DNA of 64,000 bases from Udeniomyces pyricola (taxonomy: Eukaryota > Basidiomycota > Tremellomycetes > Cystofilobasidiales > Mrakiaceae): NCBI GenBank assembly GCA_039545295.1, contig BCIK01000007.1, positions 317,835 to 381,834 on the forward strand. Reading direction: 5' to 3'. A program made the position numbers and the translations under genes. This document shows, in pieces, positions 1-11,325 of the stretch; the stretch's first letter is position 1, and each line of letters opens with the position of its first letter. Under the pieces are notes generated by a model. That model saw only the letters and a program-made list of their open reading frames with translations, was not told the origin of the DNA and made no database searches.

Positions 1-858
1 GAAAAGGAGGTGAACGGAGCAGGTCAGTTGAAGTTGATCAATGGATAGGGGGAGAGGAGGGTGCTAAGAAAGAGGGTAGAGATGCGAACTCTTCCAGGCG
101 GCTCGGTAGAGTGTGCGTGAGGGAATCATCGAGGAAAGGACGAGTCGAGAACTGGATTGGTGGACGTTAGGCTCGACAAGAGCAGTCTCCTGATTTGGAC
201 GGCAACGTACGTACGTGTGTACAGTATATCACAAGTTAGCTTGCCCTCGTCCCCTTGTTGCCATTGCGCATTTTTATCATATAGGTGTGATCCAGGTCAC
301 TAGAAGAAACGCCCAAAGATCACTTACTTCGGATATCACCCCGTAGCTGATTTGGATTAGGGGGAAAATGGGTCATCGAAATCGAGTCGGAAACAGTGAG
401 AGCGGTGATTGTACATCATCGATCTTTGTTGAACTTGTGTACTACAGCTGTGTATCCCGGCTGTGTACCTGTCGCTCACGTTTCGAACGAAATCACTTTT
501 TTTTTTTTTCGATCAGGAACAGAAGGTGGAACTGATTGGATATACCGTAGTGGTGGCACCCGACTATATCTACCCATCGGCCTAGTCCTTTGCAAACTTG
601 AAGACCTGACGTACGTACGCGTGCGTATCAGCTGGCCGTAATATCGTGGCCGAAGTACATACAATGAAGACCCCCGGGTATAATCATCATCTTGAATTAA
701 CGACACGATAGTATTGATGCGCGGCCGGTCGGATGCTTCTCGCTCTTGCCCTCGGTCGGTTCATTAACTGATCACCCACTAGATTGACCGGCCGGTGACC
801 CCTCTTTCGTCGATCCGCCCAACGATCTTCCTGCCTGCCGTTGTCCCATTCGCCCATC
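1..858. other. Upstream non-coding region
   Basis: No ORF here has family features or spliceable exons. The stretch presumably holds the promoter and 5' UTR of the Smr-domain gene starting at 859. Two ACGTACGTAC-type palindromic stretches (about 205-222 and 609-625) are the only structure I notice. A poly-T run lies at about 498-509. Confidence 0.5.
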
Positions 859-3537
859 ATGTCCGTCATCATTACCGGCATCTTTGAGATCATCCGTGTC
901 TGTTTCTGCAGTAACGACAGTAACAACAACAACAATCACAACCAACAGCAGGGTCAACAACAAGGCTACCCTGGTCAGCAGCAGCACCAGGTTCGTTCGT
1001 CTGTTCGGACGCGTCGGCACCCCCTATCGTTATCGACTGCTCCGATAGCCACCCATCCATCCTTGGTAGCAGAACGGTCGGGCTCATTCTAACAGTTGCC
1101 ATCTTCTTTCTAGCAAAATACCTACCCACCCCAACAGCAGCCTTCGTATGGCCAGCACAACAACAACAACCACAACTATCACCAACAACCACATAAACCG
1201 ACCAACAACAACCACTCTCAGCAGAATGGCAGGCCCAGCGCTGGGGGTTACGGCCAAGTTGCCGGGCCCTATCATTCCCAGGTAAATGCCACTCAATCAA
1301 GCTGCTAGCGAATCATGACGGATCGAACGGACCTCTGGCTCGTGTCGCCTGATGGCTGATCAAACTCCGTTGTTTCTCCACGGGATTTTTTTCATTCACC
1401 TTTGTACCATATGCCGATCTGTCCTGTGTAATCAATGTGTTGGACCTACCTTTGGTATTGCTCACAACAATTCCTGCTCTAGGACCCTAACATGGTCAAC
1501 CAGGTCCGCTAACTTCCATAATCCCTTTCTTGTTGAGCTCTCGCCCATGGCCTGACACCGCCTTCTTTCATCCTTTCCCTGGAATCTTTTTTTTTTTTTT
1601 CTCTTCTCGCTACTCGCAAACTGACATAGTCCAATGCAAAGTACATGGATATGCGTGACCGGGCGAGGAAAGAGGGAGATCTGATGCAAAGGTACGCATA
1701 GCAATGATTGAATGCATATATCTCTCTGTCTATAGAGGCGCACGCAGATAGCTTGTTAACGATGTGTTCAAGACTGATCATCTTTCCTCCTCTTGTTCTT
1801 GGTTTCTGAACTTGTTCTTGTTCTTTGTTGTTGTTGTTGTAGTTGCTTTGCTCGGTCGAAGCAAGCGTACAGCTCCGGCGATGGAGCGGCCGCCCATCAG
1901 CTTTCGGAAGAAGGCAAGACTCATCAGAGAAACAAGGAGCGCATCAACGATGAAGCGAGAGATTGGATTTATTACCGTGAGTCCGAATTGAGGCCGATGA
2001 TCATGGCAAAGAAGCTAGTAAGGAGTAGATACATGTTGAGAGGTCAAGGCAGGGAGAAGAGAATCCAAGTGTCGATGGTGACAATCTTCTCTTTCTTCTT
2101 TTTTTTTTTTTTTTTTTTTTTTTTTCGCTTCATGTCCTCCCACCACCATTCTTCCACCTACATCCCGCACCCCATCTCCCTCCTCTTCAAGAAAACAACA
2201 CCGATTCTCCTCCCGGTACAATCGAGTACGAAGTTTCCCCTCTGTCCTCCTTCCTCCCCACGCCCCACACAGCTCCACATACACCACTTCCTGGCCACCT
2301 ACTTTTCCTCCTCTATCTCATTCCTGCAAGCTTCCTATATGAGACATCGAGCGAACTGTCTCTCACTTTTTTCCTTCCCTCTTCTCCTCCGCCCGCACTA
2401 TGCACTAACCCCCCCCCCCCCCCAACTCAAGTCTTCACGGTCTCTACGTTCAAGAAGGTGACTTCTTCCCTTCCTCATCCCCCCACTTCCCTCCTCCTTC
2501 CTCCCGTCTTCCGTCCCCGGAACCTTTGGTTGCCTCTTTTCGCCCTCTACTTTTCTCTTCAATCAGCGAAGAATCAGCAACGGGAATAAAACACGTTCTG
2601 ACTGAAACCCCCCCCCCCCCGCGATTCATCTCTCAACATGCAATCCCCTTCTCCTGATCCCTTTCCCTCTTTTCCTTTTTGATTCTTCTTCTTTTTTTTT
2701 CCCTCTTAGCAATCGAGAAATCCGAAGGTACGGTCTTGCCACTTCTAACCATCCTTCTCAGATCCGTCCCCCCCCCCCCTTCTTCTTTTTTCTTTTGTCA
2801 CCGCCCATGACGACATTCTCAACTCTTTATTGTTTTTGTTTTCTCTGTCCTCTTTTTCTTCATGCACCCATCTCCCTCCTTTCCTTTCCCGTCCCATTTC
2901 TCCTCTCCTCCTCCCCCGTCCGCCCTCTTTTTTTTTTTTTTTTTTTTTTGTCTTGGTTGCCTTGCTTTCCACCTTTCCAGCCGAGATCCAAGCGGCCCAA
3001 GCGAGAGGCGACGCTGAGATCCGGTTCATCACCGGTAAAGGCAACCATTCCGCCAACCACGTTTCCAAGTTGAAGCCTGCGATCGAAGACCTCATGGAAC
3101 GGTTCGTCTCTCCGAGTCAATTGGGATTTTCGGTGTGGACAGAATGAAGGAGGAGTGAGAGGGTGTAGGAAAGAGGGGGAGGAGAAGGGGGAATGGGTTG
3201 TTGACATTCGTGCGATGAAAAGAATCGATACACCCCCCCCCCCCCTTTTTTTTTACCCTTGTCCATTCGATGCTAAACTTTTCTCTCTATTTATACACAC
3301 ACACATACACACACACCCGTCCTCCCTTCTTTTTTTTTTTTTTTTTTGGTTTGTTCTCAAAGGTACAACCTCGACGCTCATCTCGATCCTCACAACTCGG
3401 GTGTGCTCGTCGTCCAACTCCGTCCGACCGGTTCGACGAGTCATACCGGCGGAAGCAAGCAGCGCGGTCGGGAGATTGGCGAACAAATTCAACGCAAAGC
3501 GGACGATAAGAACGATGGAGATTGCGTGATTATGTGA
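859..3537 (+). CDS. DUF1771 and Smr-domain protein (10 exons)
   Basis: Predicted 296-residue protein. Exons are 859-990, 1114-1281, 1483-1503, 1630-1691, 1843-1976, 2192-2225, 2432-2457, 2710-2727, 2981-3101 and 3363-3537; the coding sum is 891 nt, frame-consistent throughout. Residues 1-100 are rich in Asn, Gln and His. A DUF1771 helical segment follows (from YMDMRDRARKEGDLM to NDEARDWIYY), then an Smr domain with the hallmark DLHGLYV and TGKGNHS motifs and a C-terminal strand GVLVVQLRP. Smr domains in this arrangement bind or cleave RNA, and in fungi and animals such proteins act in mRNA quality control; that role is family knowledge, not shown here. The C-terminal tail is basic and ends CVIM, which resembles a CaaX box (a prenylation signal), though this is only suggestive. 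Very small exons (18, 21, 26 and 34 nt) make automated prediction error-prone. The ATG at 859 gives the only long in-frame first exon. Confidence 0.88.
2411..2423 (+). repeat. Poly-C tract inside an intron of the Smr gene
   Basis: A run of about 13 C lies just upstream of the acceptor at 2430-2431. Similar C or T runs occur at about 2101-2125, 2610-2620, 2769-2778 and 2931-2949 in other introns of the same gene, always pyrimidine on the coding strand. Confidence 0.8.
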
Positions 3538-5196
3538 TTGGGAGAGGTGGGCCAGAAGGGGAAGGGAGGGGGGGGGGAAGGGGGGAAGCTGATTTAGGGT
3601 GATATATGTATATATGGGGGAGAAGGGATGAGGATAACACTTATATCGAGGATAGGACCGCGCGCCGTGACGTCGTGGGAGCTAGTAATGGGACCGGAGC
3701 TGTATATGTACCACTAGATACAGTAATGAAGAGGAATGCATCTGCATATATATATATATATATAGGTCATGAAGGAAGTATTAGGCCCAAGCCGTACATG
3801 CAGCTCAAACTATACTGCCGTGACATTGTTACATGATATATCATGGTCGATCTGAGCTGTTAAATACGAAACTCTCGATCAGATATCATGCTCAGATCTA
3901 GGTAGTCCGACCGAATCGAACGAGTACGACTACTACGTTCGACGACCACAGGACGATATGGATTGTTGTATAGAGAAGGACGACTTGATCAGTCTATCAT
4001 CTCGATCTCAAAACCCTGGCCCAACGAACGAGAGAAGAAGAAGAAAAAGGTCAAAACGAAGTAAGAAGCAGAAAAAAAAAGAGAGGCGATGGATAAAAAC
4101 AAGAAGAAAAGAAGGACCAAAAAGAAAAAAAAAGAAAAAAAAAAAANAAAAAAAAAGAAAAAAAAAACTCCGAAGAAGATCACAAGGTAGTAGATCATAT
4201 GATGAGAAGTAGCTAGGTTTCGAAAACGTGTCATGTGAAAGGAGGGCCCCAAGCTGAGGACTCAAGATGGATTGAATGGTGTTATATATGATAAGTTCGG
4301 AGATGGATCGATCGGGGCTGGTTGTTGAGATAGGGGATTCCTCTTTTTTTGGGGGGGGGGGGGGTGGTAAGAAGTAAAGAAGGAATTGAAAGAATCATCT
4401 GGTTCGGTTGAGTGAGTTGCAGGGTTCTCAACCGATCGATCAAGGGGCAAAACGAAAAGTGCCAAAAGAAAGAAGGATAAAAAAGGGGAAACTCAAGAAG
4501 TAAAGACACGGATAAGAAAAAGTAGCAAAGCAGCAGTAGGTTCCTCGAAAGACATAAGAAGTAAGCGACAAGCAAAGAGTGAGAAGAAAAGAAGAAAAAA
4601 AAAAGAAGAAAGAGAAATAGGAGAAAAGAATGACACGAAAACAAAGAAAGTAGGCAAAGAGAAAAAGTAAAACGGACATCCAGAAAAGGGAGGGAGCATA
4701 ACACAAATGGAACGGATTGATTCGGTCGACGGAAAGACAGAGAAAAGATCGACTAAGAAAAAGAACTGAGGACCCCAACGAAACGAGTTGAAACCGAATG
4801 AATGACAATGGAGGACGTGGGATTTTACTTAAACAAAAAAAGGAGGGTGTGAGAAACGAATGAAGGGATGAGAGAAGGGGGTCTGGGAAAAAGTTCTCTT
4901 TTGTTTTGGAGGGTAGAGGGGGGCGTGGGTAGGAGAGGGAGGAATCAGGTACACCGCCGAGGGGACCAGAGCCGAGGGGGAGGGAAAAGCTGGAAACAGG
5001 AGAGAAAGGCAAGGGCGAAGAGGAGGTTGGAATGCGTGCCCTTGCGCTGACCAGTTTTATTTTATTTTCTCTCAAAGGTAATTTTGAGTTAAAAGAAAGG
5101 GTATAAGATATAAAAGAAACAGTGCATCCCTTCCTTACTCTCTCCACCTTCCTACTCCCTCTCCTCATAGGTTAGGCTGCCCCTTTTTGATTATCC
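3538..5196. other. Convergent intergenic region, purine-rich, with simple repeats
   Basis: This 1.66 kb lies between the 3' ends of the Smr gene and the Ser-rich gene. It holds a (TA)n run at about 3745-3764, a long A-rich tract at about 4050-4170 with one unknown base at 4147, a G run at about 4350-4363, and broadly purine-rich DNA to about 5050. Pyrimidine ORFs on the minus strand are composition artefacts. I see no gene. Confidence 0.6.
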
Positions 5197-7317
5197 TCAT
5201 GCAGTTGACACCGTCGCCGCCGTGACCTGCTGTTGCTGCTGCTGCTGTATCGACGCTGGTGCGGTATGCAGCGTGATAGGCGAGCCATCACCCACGACGG
5301 CGGTTACCGAGCTTCCTATCGAGGGGGACGGGTGAGACGAGAATAACGAGGCTTGAGGTTTAGAGGCAGCTGTCGTCGTGGAAGGGAGGGGACGAGGTGT
5401 GGAAGTGCTGTCTGGCCTCGAAGAGGATAGGGTCGAGGAAGGAATGTTTAGAGAAGAGGAGTTCAGTGCTGATTGGTCTTGGTGGTATTGGTGTTGTTGT
5501 GGTTCGGAAAGAGGCAGCTGAGTTTTCGATACAGAGTGAGCGGCGTTGTTGGACGCGGCCGAGACAAAGATGGATGACGAAGAAGGAGGGACACGTAGAG
5601 GTACTCCTGGATTAAGGGTGGAGATATTCGAAGGAGATGAAGAAGCTTGAGCCTGATGCGTAAAGCTGGTGTGAGAAAGGGGGTTAGAGATAGACGAGGC
5701 GGTAGTAGTTGCGATAGAGAGCGAAGGCGCGGAGGAAAGGGTGTCTGAGGGAGGTAAGAATTGATGGGAGGCGCGAGCAGAGGCAGCGGAATTCACGTCT
5801 ATTATGTAACAACAATACAAGAGGGAAAGTACAGCGTCGTCATTGAACAAAAAAGTCAGTTGAGGTTTTAAACGGCAGAAGAACGTAGAGTGTAGTCAAG
5901 AGGAACGAACAAAACAAGAGAGACACAAAAAAAAAGGAGAAAAATAGAGGAACAAAAAGTAAACAAATCGCTGTGACGCAAACTCACCCAGCAAGGCACC
6001 TTTCTGAGTTTCCCCGGTTCTTCCTAGTTGGGACGAGGACCCAGACGATGTCCGAGAGGAGCCTGATGAACTTGTCGTGGGCACGCTAGCAGTCTCGGTT
6101 CGATGATGAGCTCGTACGAGACCGGCGGTGGTGAAGGCCTTGCGACTTCGCTTGGGTGCGGGTGGCCTGGCCGCTGACGAGGTCGACATCAAACCGGGAA
6201 GCATGCCGGCTAGGGCGCCCTTGGTCGAGGGCAATGCGGCCGAGGTACTCGCTGGTGTGCTCGAAGCTGAGGCTGAACCTCCTCGACGACTCGCTCCGCC
6301 ACCTGATGCAGACCTCGTCTTGGGTACAGCGAGCGAAGCCGAAGGAACAGACGTCCGACGGTATGGATGGGGTCGTTTCTCCCTCTCCTTTGCGGCAGCG
6401 GCTTCGGCTGCTGCCGCGGCAACGGCAGCTCGACTCGAGGGCAACGGTTTACCATTTGCTCCCGTTCGGATAGCAATGGCTGGGGTCGAAGGAAACAGTT
6501 TGGGAGCAGGAGGAGGAACGAACGGAGGATGCGAAGCTGGGTCGACGAACCGGTCGTTTTCGAGGGCAGAAGGAGGGGGAATGGGGGATAGGTGAACCGA
6601 CGAGGACCTGTTGGCGAGGTAGGAATGGTGGTTGCCGGAGCTTGTTCCATTGGTGATGGCTGAGAAGCTTGACGAGGGCGATCCGTGGGGTGAGCTCGAG
6701 GGTCCGTCAAGGTTAAGACACGAGAGGAGAATTCGATTCATGTTGGGCACTCCCCCGAGGAGCGAGTTGGAGGAGGCTGCCGACGACGATCGGACGAGTC
6801 CTGGCGGCAGCGGGGCCAGCAACGGAGGAGAGGCGGCGCCGCCTGGTCCAGCAGCTGTTGCTGGCGCTCCTGCCCGTCGGATCGTCGAGCTCGAGCTCCT
6901 GCGGTGGTATGGGTGATAGGAGCTCGTGGGCGACATGCCGTCGTTCGAGGAGCTTGTCGAAGCTCCAGAACCTGACGAGTCCGAAGCTGCGTCGTTGAAG
7001 TAGAGGAGCGACGTCGAGGACTTGGCCGACGACGACGACGACGACGACGAAGGGAAGAGCGAACGGTGGTTGGGATGGAGCCTGCCCGTGAGCCCAAAGG
7101 AGGTCGCGGTGAGGTGATGAGTCGAGCTCGGAAGGGAGGACGAGAGAAAGGCGTTGGGGCTGTTGGTGGGCGGTTTGGAGGAAGTTGGGGGAAAGAAGGA
7201 TGAAGGGAAGACGGCCGATTTGCTGAGGAGGGTGCTACCGGACGAACGGGAGGAGGAGGAGGAGCCCGATTGCTTGTCGTGAACAAAAGTGATTGGCACG
7301 CGCGACTGGGAGGGCAT
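5197..7317 (-). CDS. Ser-rich low-complexity protein of unknown function (2 exons)
   Basis: Predicted 643 residues from exon 1 (7317-5988) and exon 2 (5798-5197). The intron phases match (1330 plus 602 nt), giving an in-frame GDVNS join. The protein is dominated by Ser, Pro, Ala and Thr runs. It has one more ordered-looking segment, VPNMNRILLSCLNLDGP, a basic-flanked stretch KEREKRPHPYRRTSVPSA, and a KRSRKAFTTAGLVRAHHR patch that could be a nuclear localisation signal. The C-terminus has a polyGln run before TAATVSTA. No membrane segment or catalytic motif is visible. I do not recognise a family; a disordered regulatory protein is the cautious reading. The start MPSQSRVPITF at 7317 is preferred because upstream in-frame sequence is compositionally different (basic and Pro-rich). 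Confidence 0.65.
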
Positions 7318-8146
7318 AGTGGGGTGGGAGGATGTGTCGAGCTTGGAAGAGGCAGGGGAGCTAATGGAAGCGGCTGAAAAGGGAAGGGAGGGAGGGAGGG
7401 GGGGGGGCGAAGGGGGAGAAGAAGGACGAAGCAGACAATCGACAAAGGCCAGGCAGAGGGAACCAACCCACACACACGCCCTCTTCGCTCGGCCTCGCAA
7501 CGAACCGGCCAGACTCCACGCGCCCCGACGTCGCGCAGCAAACAGCGTTCGGTCGTGTCGCGCGATTGATTTAATCAACCATCGGTTCGCCCGAGGTCAT
7601 GTAACCAACCAGCCAACAATTCCTTCCCTGCGCCACGCGCCAATCGTAATCGACATCATCCATCATCGATCATCATTCATCGATGACGCGTCAACGCGCC
7701 GCGCCACCATCAAATGTATATATATATATGTCCGTTGTTTATTCACCATATCACATATCTTTCCATTCGCCTTGGCTATAGCACCAGCCCACGCCTCGCT
7801 TTCTCTTCACACCAACTTTCTCAAACCAAATATCTGACGCAACTCCCGACCACACACATGACGAGATAGACCAAAAGCTAGGGATCGAGAGACAACAAAG
7901 GTTTAATAAAAAAAAACATACACCGAGATGATATCAAAGTCCGCCTGAAAACGTTGAACAGCTTCGTTGACACGTTCAACGAGCGGAAAGATGAAGAGGA
8001 AGAAGAAGAAGAAGGGTCCGATATGAAATTGCAGGACACAAGGGGATTCAATAAGAAGGAAAGGGGATAGACGAAGAGGGAAAACGGAAAGGACAAGTCG
8101 AAGTGAGGATAGAGAGATGAGTCAAAGGAGAGAAGCTGTGTTCAGA
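7318..8146. promoter_or_regulatory. Upstream region of the Ser-rich gene; downstream of TFIIS
   Basis: This 829 bp separates the start of the Ser-rich gene from the stop of TFIIS, both on the minus strand. It contains a G/C run at about 7398-7407 close to the start codon and a TATATATATAT stretch at about 7716-7728. Minus-strand polyadenylation signals for TFIIS should lie just below 8147. No further gene is supported. Confidence 0.4.
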
Positions 8147-10729
8147 TTATGAGAACTGGGTTGGATGGAGATAGAGAGAAGATATGAGAGTCGGTCAGTT
8201 AGTTCCGAAGCGTGAGAATCAGGGAGCAACGAACAAGACATGAGAGAGAAAGGGAAAGAAGGCGATGAAATGGAAAAATTGATCTGGTTCATCTTACGTA
8301 CCTTCCATCGATTATTGCAGTTGAGGCACCTGTAGACGTTAAAGAGACAGAAAGAAACGTTATTGTTGATGAATCAGTGAGAAAGGAAGGGGGAGTAGGA
8401 GGGGCGCAGAGTGAGAGGCAATCATGATTGACGAGCCAAAACGAAGAGGAAAGGAGAACGAACGTGACAAAGGTCTAGGGTTTCAACAGAATGTTCGGTT
8501 GTTCCGAGATCAAACAACGGTAGAAGTGAGAGAAGAGACAGTCGGGATCAACGGGAGAATCAAAACCATGGCGGCAACAGACGAGAGAGTGAAAAAAGAA
8601 AGAAGCGAAGGCGATCACTGACGGTCATAGGCTCATCTGCCGATCGAGTTTGCATCTGGTAGTACGTTGTCTTGCGGAAGCCGCACTTGCCGCACTTGAA
8701 CTGATCCGTCTCAGCCTGATGGTTCGGACATCAGTAAATTAGCATATAAAGAAAAAAGGTGAGTCACAAACAGGAGATACCCAAGAAAGCAGGAAGAAAC
8801 CGAGGAGAAGAAAGGGTTGACGCACAGCGATTTGTTCAGCCCCACGTGAGTTGAAGAGGTTTTCAGTCTCAAGTTTCTTGTTGAGGGCTTGGAGCGTCGA
8901 AGAAGCGATGTCCTGGATGAAGCAATAAGAAGATTACAGACGATAGGTGACGAATGAGGAGATTTCAGACGTCAGATGGATGTCGGACGAGACTCAAGGT
9001 AGAAGCCATGCTCATGGTGAAGATGAAACCCACCTCTTTCGACAGATTGCAAAGCTCGCTTCCTTTGAGTTCACCTCGGACGACAGCGTCACGAAGGCCC
9101 GGGTTCGCCTTGTCTTTAAGGTTCATGCAGATCCCTCGCATTTCTATGTGGAAGGGGAAAAGCAGGAAGGCAAATGGTTAGACCACATAGCCACGCACGC
9201 GACAAGGATCACCCTTTGATCGAGAGAGAGAACAGCAAGGGCAGGGGATTTGGTAAATAAGGGGGAAGGGGGGGTTGGGGGGTTGGGGAGGGTGAAACAG
9301 GGGGGCAGGCGATAACTGACTTTGACGGTAGGTATTATCGGTGCTGTTGTCGTTTTTGTTGTAGAATCCTCGCTCGACACCCCGGGACTTTTCCATAATG
9401 ACGTCTTTGGCTGGAAACAGGTGACGAATGGAAAAAGTTAGATGCCTTGACCCTACTCAGAGTCTGCGTTCTTTGAAGTCATCAACCTTTCCCCTCCCCC
9501 GCTCCCTTCCCTCTCTATACCCTCCCACCCTCGGCCCTTCCAGTCATTCAAACACTTACAAGCGTTACTGTCCCCCGCAAGTGCATCATACACCAATTGT
9601 ACGCATTTGTCCCGAATCTCGTCTCCCAGGCCTGGTGGATTGGGCTTGTCTCCCTTGTACGTTCGGAGCGTGTCCGGGTAGGGCGTGACGATGGACGGGA
9701 AGTTGGAGTCGGAATCTGCGGCAGAATGGATATGGGACGATGGCTTGGAGGAAGACGAGGTAGCAGTGGATGGGAGAGAGGCAATGGGTCGGGAAGAGGC
9801 AGACGAGGGTTTGGTTCCTTTGGTCGAGGTGGGTGAGGTCGACCGGTTGGGAGCTTTCGGGGGAAATCACGTGCGTTCCGGCATGAGCCGCGTCTCTCTT
9901 GTCAGCTACTCAGTTCGCTACGTGTTCGCTTCCCAACCGCTGCATGTGAGAGACTCTTTGAGACACGCACTGTTGCTCGTGCTCTTGTCGCTCTTGACCT
10001 TCTTTTTGGAAGAAGCCCCGGACCCGCTAGCGTCTTCGCTGCCGGCTTTGCGCTTCTTGTTGTCGTCGACGGCTTCCTTCCAGACTTTGACAATGGATTT
10101 TGCAAGAGCGGCGATAGAACTGCAAGGGAATGTTACGGGATGGAGTAAAGGTGATTTGATGAGCGGATGGCCAGTAAAAAAAGAACGCGTCGCGGTCGGT
10201 CCTGAACCAAGACGAGCAAGGAAGGAAAGGCAAGGAGGGGGTTGAACTGCGATGGCTATTTCGTACGGAGTGGAGTGAGTTCGAAGCTTTCCAACGGCGA
10301 CACCCGCTTTAGTTTCCTAGATGACAGTGAAGAGATGGCAAGATGGAGAAAGTGGATGGGAACGGGGGGCGAAAAGTCGATATAGGAGGAGACGCGACGC
10401 GAAGGATGGGGTGAGGACATGGGCGAGAAAGGCTGAGTCGGGGGCAAAAGGGACGATGACGCGTGGCATATGGACGAACTCGAAGGATGTCTTCGGATGG
10501 ATTGAGTTGTTGCTTGAGTTGGTCGAGGGCGTGGGTGATGTCCTGTTGATGGATGCAAGGAAAGAAGGGGGGGGGGGGGAAGAGGAAGGACGCGTAGTGA
10601 GATTGAGTAATGAGACAGAGTGGACTGGATGGTAATGTGGGGATGGGATTTGAGGCGTACAGCTTCGTTGTTGTCTGTGTTGGCTTGTTGGAGAGCAGTG
10701 ACGAGGGATTTGATGTGTGCTGAACTCAT
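8147..10729 (-). CDS. DST1: Transcription elongation factor TFIIS (12 exons)
   Basis: Predicted 350 residues. Exons on the minus strand are 10729-10661, 10542-10480, 10316-10267, 10119-9971, 9853-9560, 9410-9321, 9143-9034, 8912-8826, 8715-8623, 8474-8464, 8329-8302 and 8155-8147; they sum to 1053 nt. Domain order is an N-terminal TFIIS/LW bundle ([22 protein letters not shown]), a Lys/Ser-rich linker, the central Pol II-binding domain ([44 protein letters not shown]) and the C-terminal zinc ribbon. The ribbon has CGKCG and [11 protein letters not shown] cysteine pairs and the RSADEP acidic finger that reaches the polymerase active site. The factor rescues backtracked RNA polymerase II by stimulating transcript cleavage in the nucleus. 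Exon 10 is only 11 nt and the last exon codes just FS plus stop; without the 11-nt exon the ribbon loses TFVT and the frame. It diverges from MED14. Confidence 0.93.
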
Positions 10730-11325
10730 GGTGTGGATGGTGTGGATGACTCTCTATGGGCAAGCTATTATAATGTAAGACGTGAGTAGGAGAGGACGAC
10801 GACGACGTATTACACGAAGCGATCGAACCAAACCAAACGCATTCTCACCGCCACACTCAACCGTCGATCAGATGGCATGCCACCACAAGTTGTTACGCGA
10901 AACACAAGAAATATATAACATAACAGTCCAGCTGGTCCTTGATCATTCAGATCACTCTACAATTCACTTGACTTATACCTTTGATCTCTCATCCATCCTC
11001 CATCCATCCGCCCCTCTCCCCTTCTCCTCCTCCTCCTCATTCTCACATCCTCACCCACTCACTCCCTCATCCCATCCCATCCCATCCCACGACTGACAAA
11101 GTCGACACTCTACGCAATCCTTCCACCTTCAACAACATCCATACACCCACCAATCCGACCCAACCGACAGCCGATCTTCCTATCAATTCTCCCTCTCATC
11201 CTCACCCATTCCGTCATACTCTCATCCATTCACCAGTATTCCTACCACCACCACTACCGCCATCCACTTTCTCCCTTGCCCTTAACCCCCACCCCGCACT
11301 CATTAGTCCCAGCCCGGACGGAGAT
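10730..11325. promoter_or_regulatory. Divergent promoter between TFIIS and MED14
   Basis: This 596 bp separates two outward-facing start codons. The MED14 side is strongly pyrimidine-rich (CCATCC and CATCC repeats, notably four CATCC copies near 11068-11090), fitting a long TC-rich 5' UTR. No clear TATA box is seen. Shared regulation is inferred only from the arrangement. Confidence 0.6.

Noticed and set aside
1793..2461. Plus-strand ORF of 222 codons
   Set aside because: It reads through introns of the Smr gene; only the stretch 1843-1976 is a real exon in that frame.
3841..3960. Possible tRNA near GAATCGAACGAG
   Set aside because: The T-loop-like word is not accompanied by a matching acceptor stem or A-box.
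4440..5168. Long minus-strand ORF of 242 codons
   Set aside because: It is an artefact of pyrimidine-rich composition (Ser/Phe/Leu runs), has no domain, and lies in a convergent 3' region.
6128..6916. Several plus-strand ORFs opposite the Ser-rich gene
   Set aside because: They are antisense shadows of a low-complexity coding exon with biased third positions.
10256..10763. Long minus ORFs around the TFIIS start
   Set aside because: They read through introns in the wrong frame; only the three exon pieces fit the TFIIS N-terminal domain.
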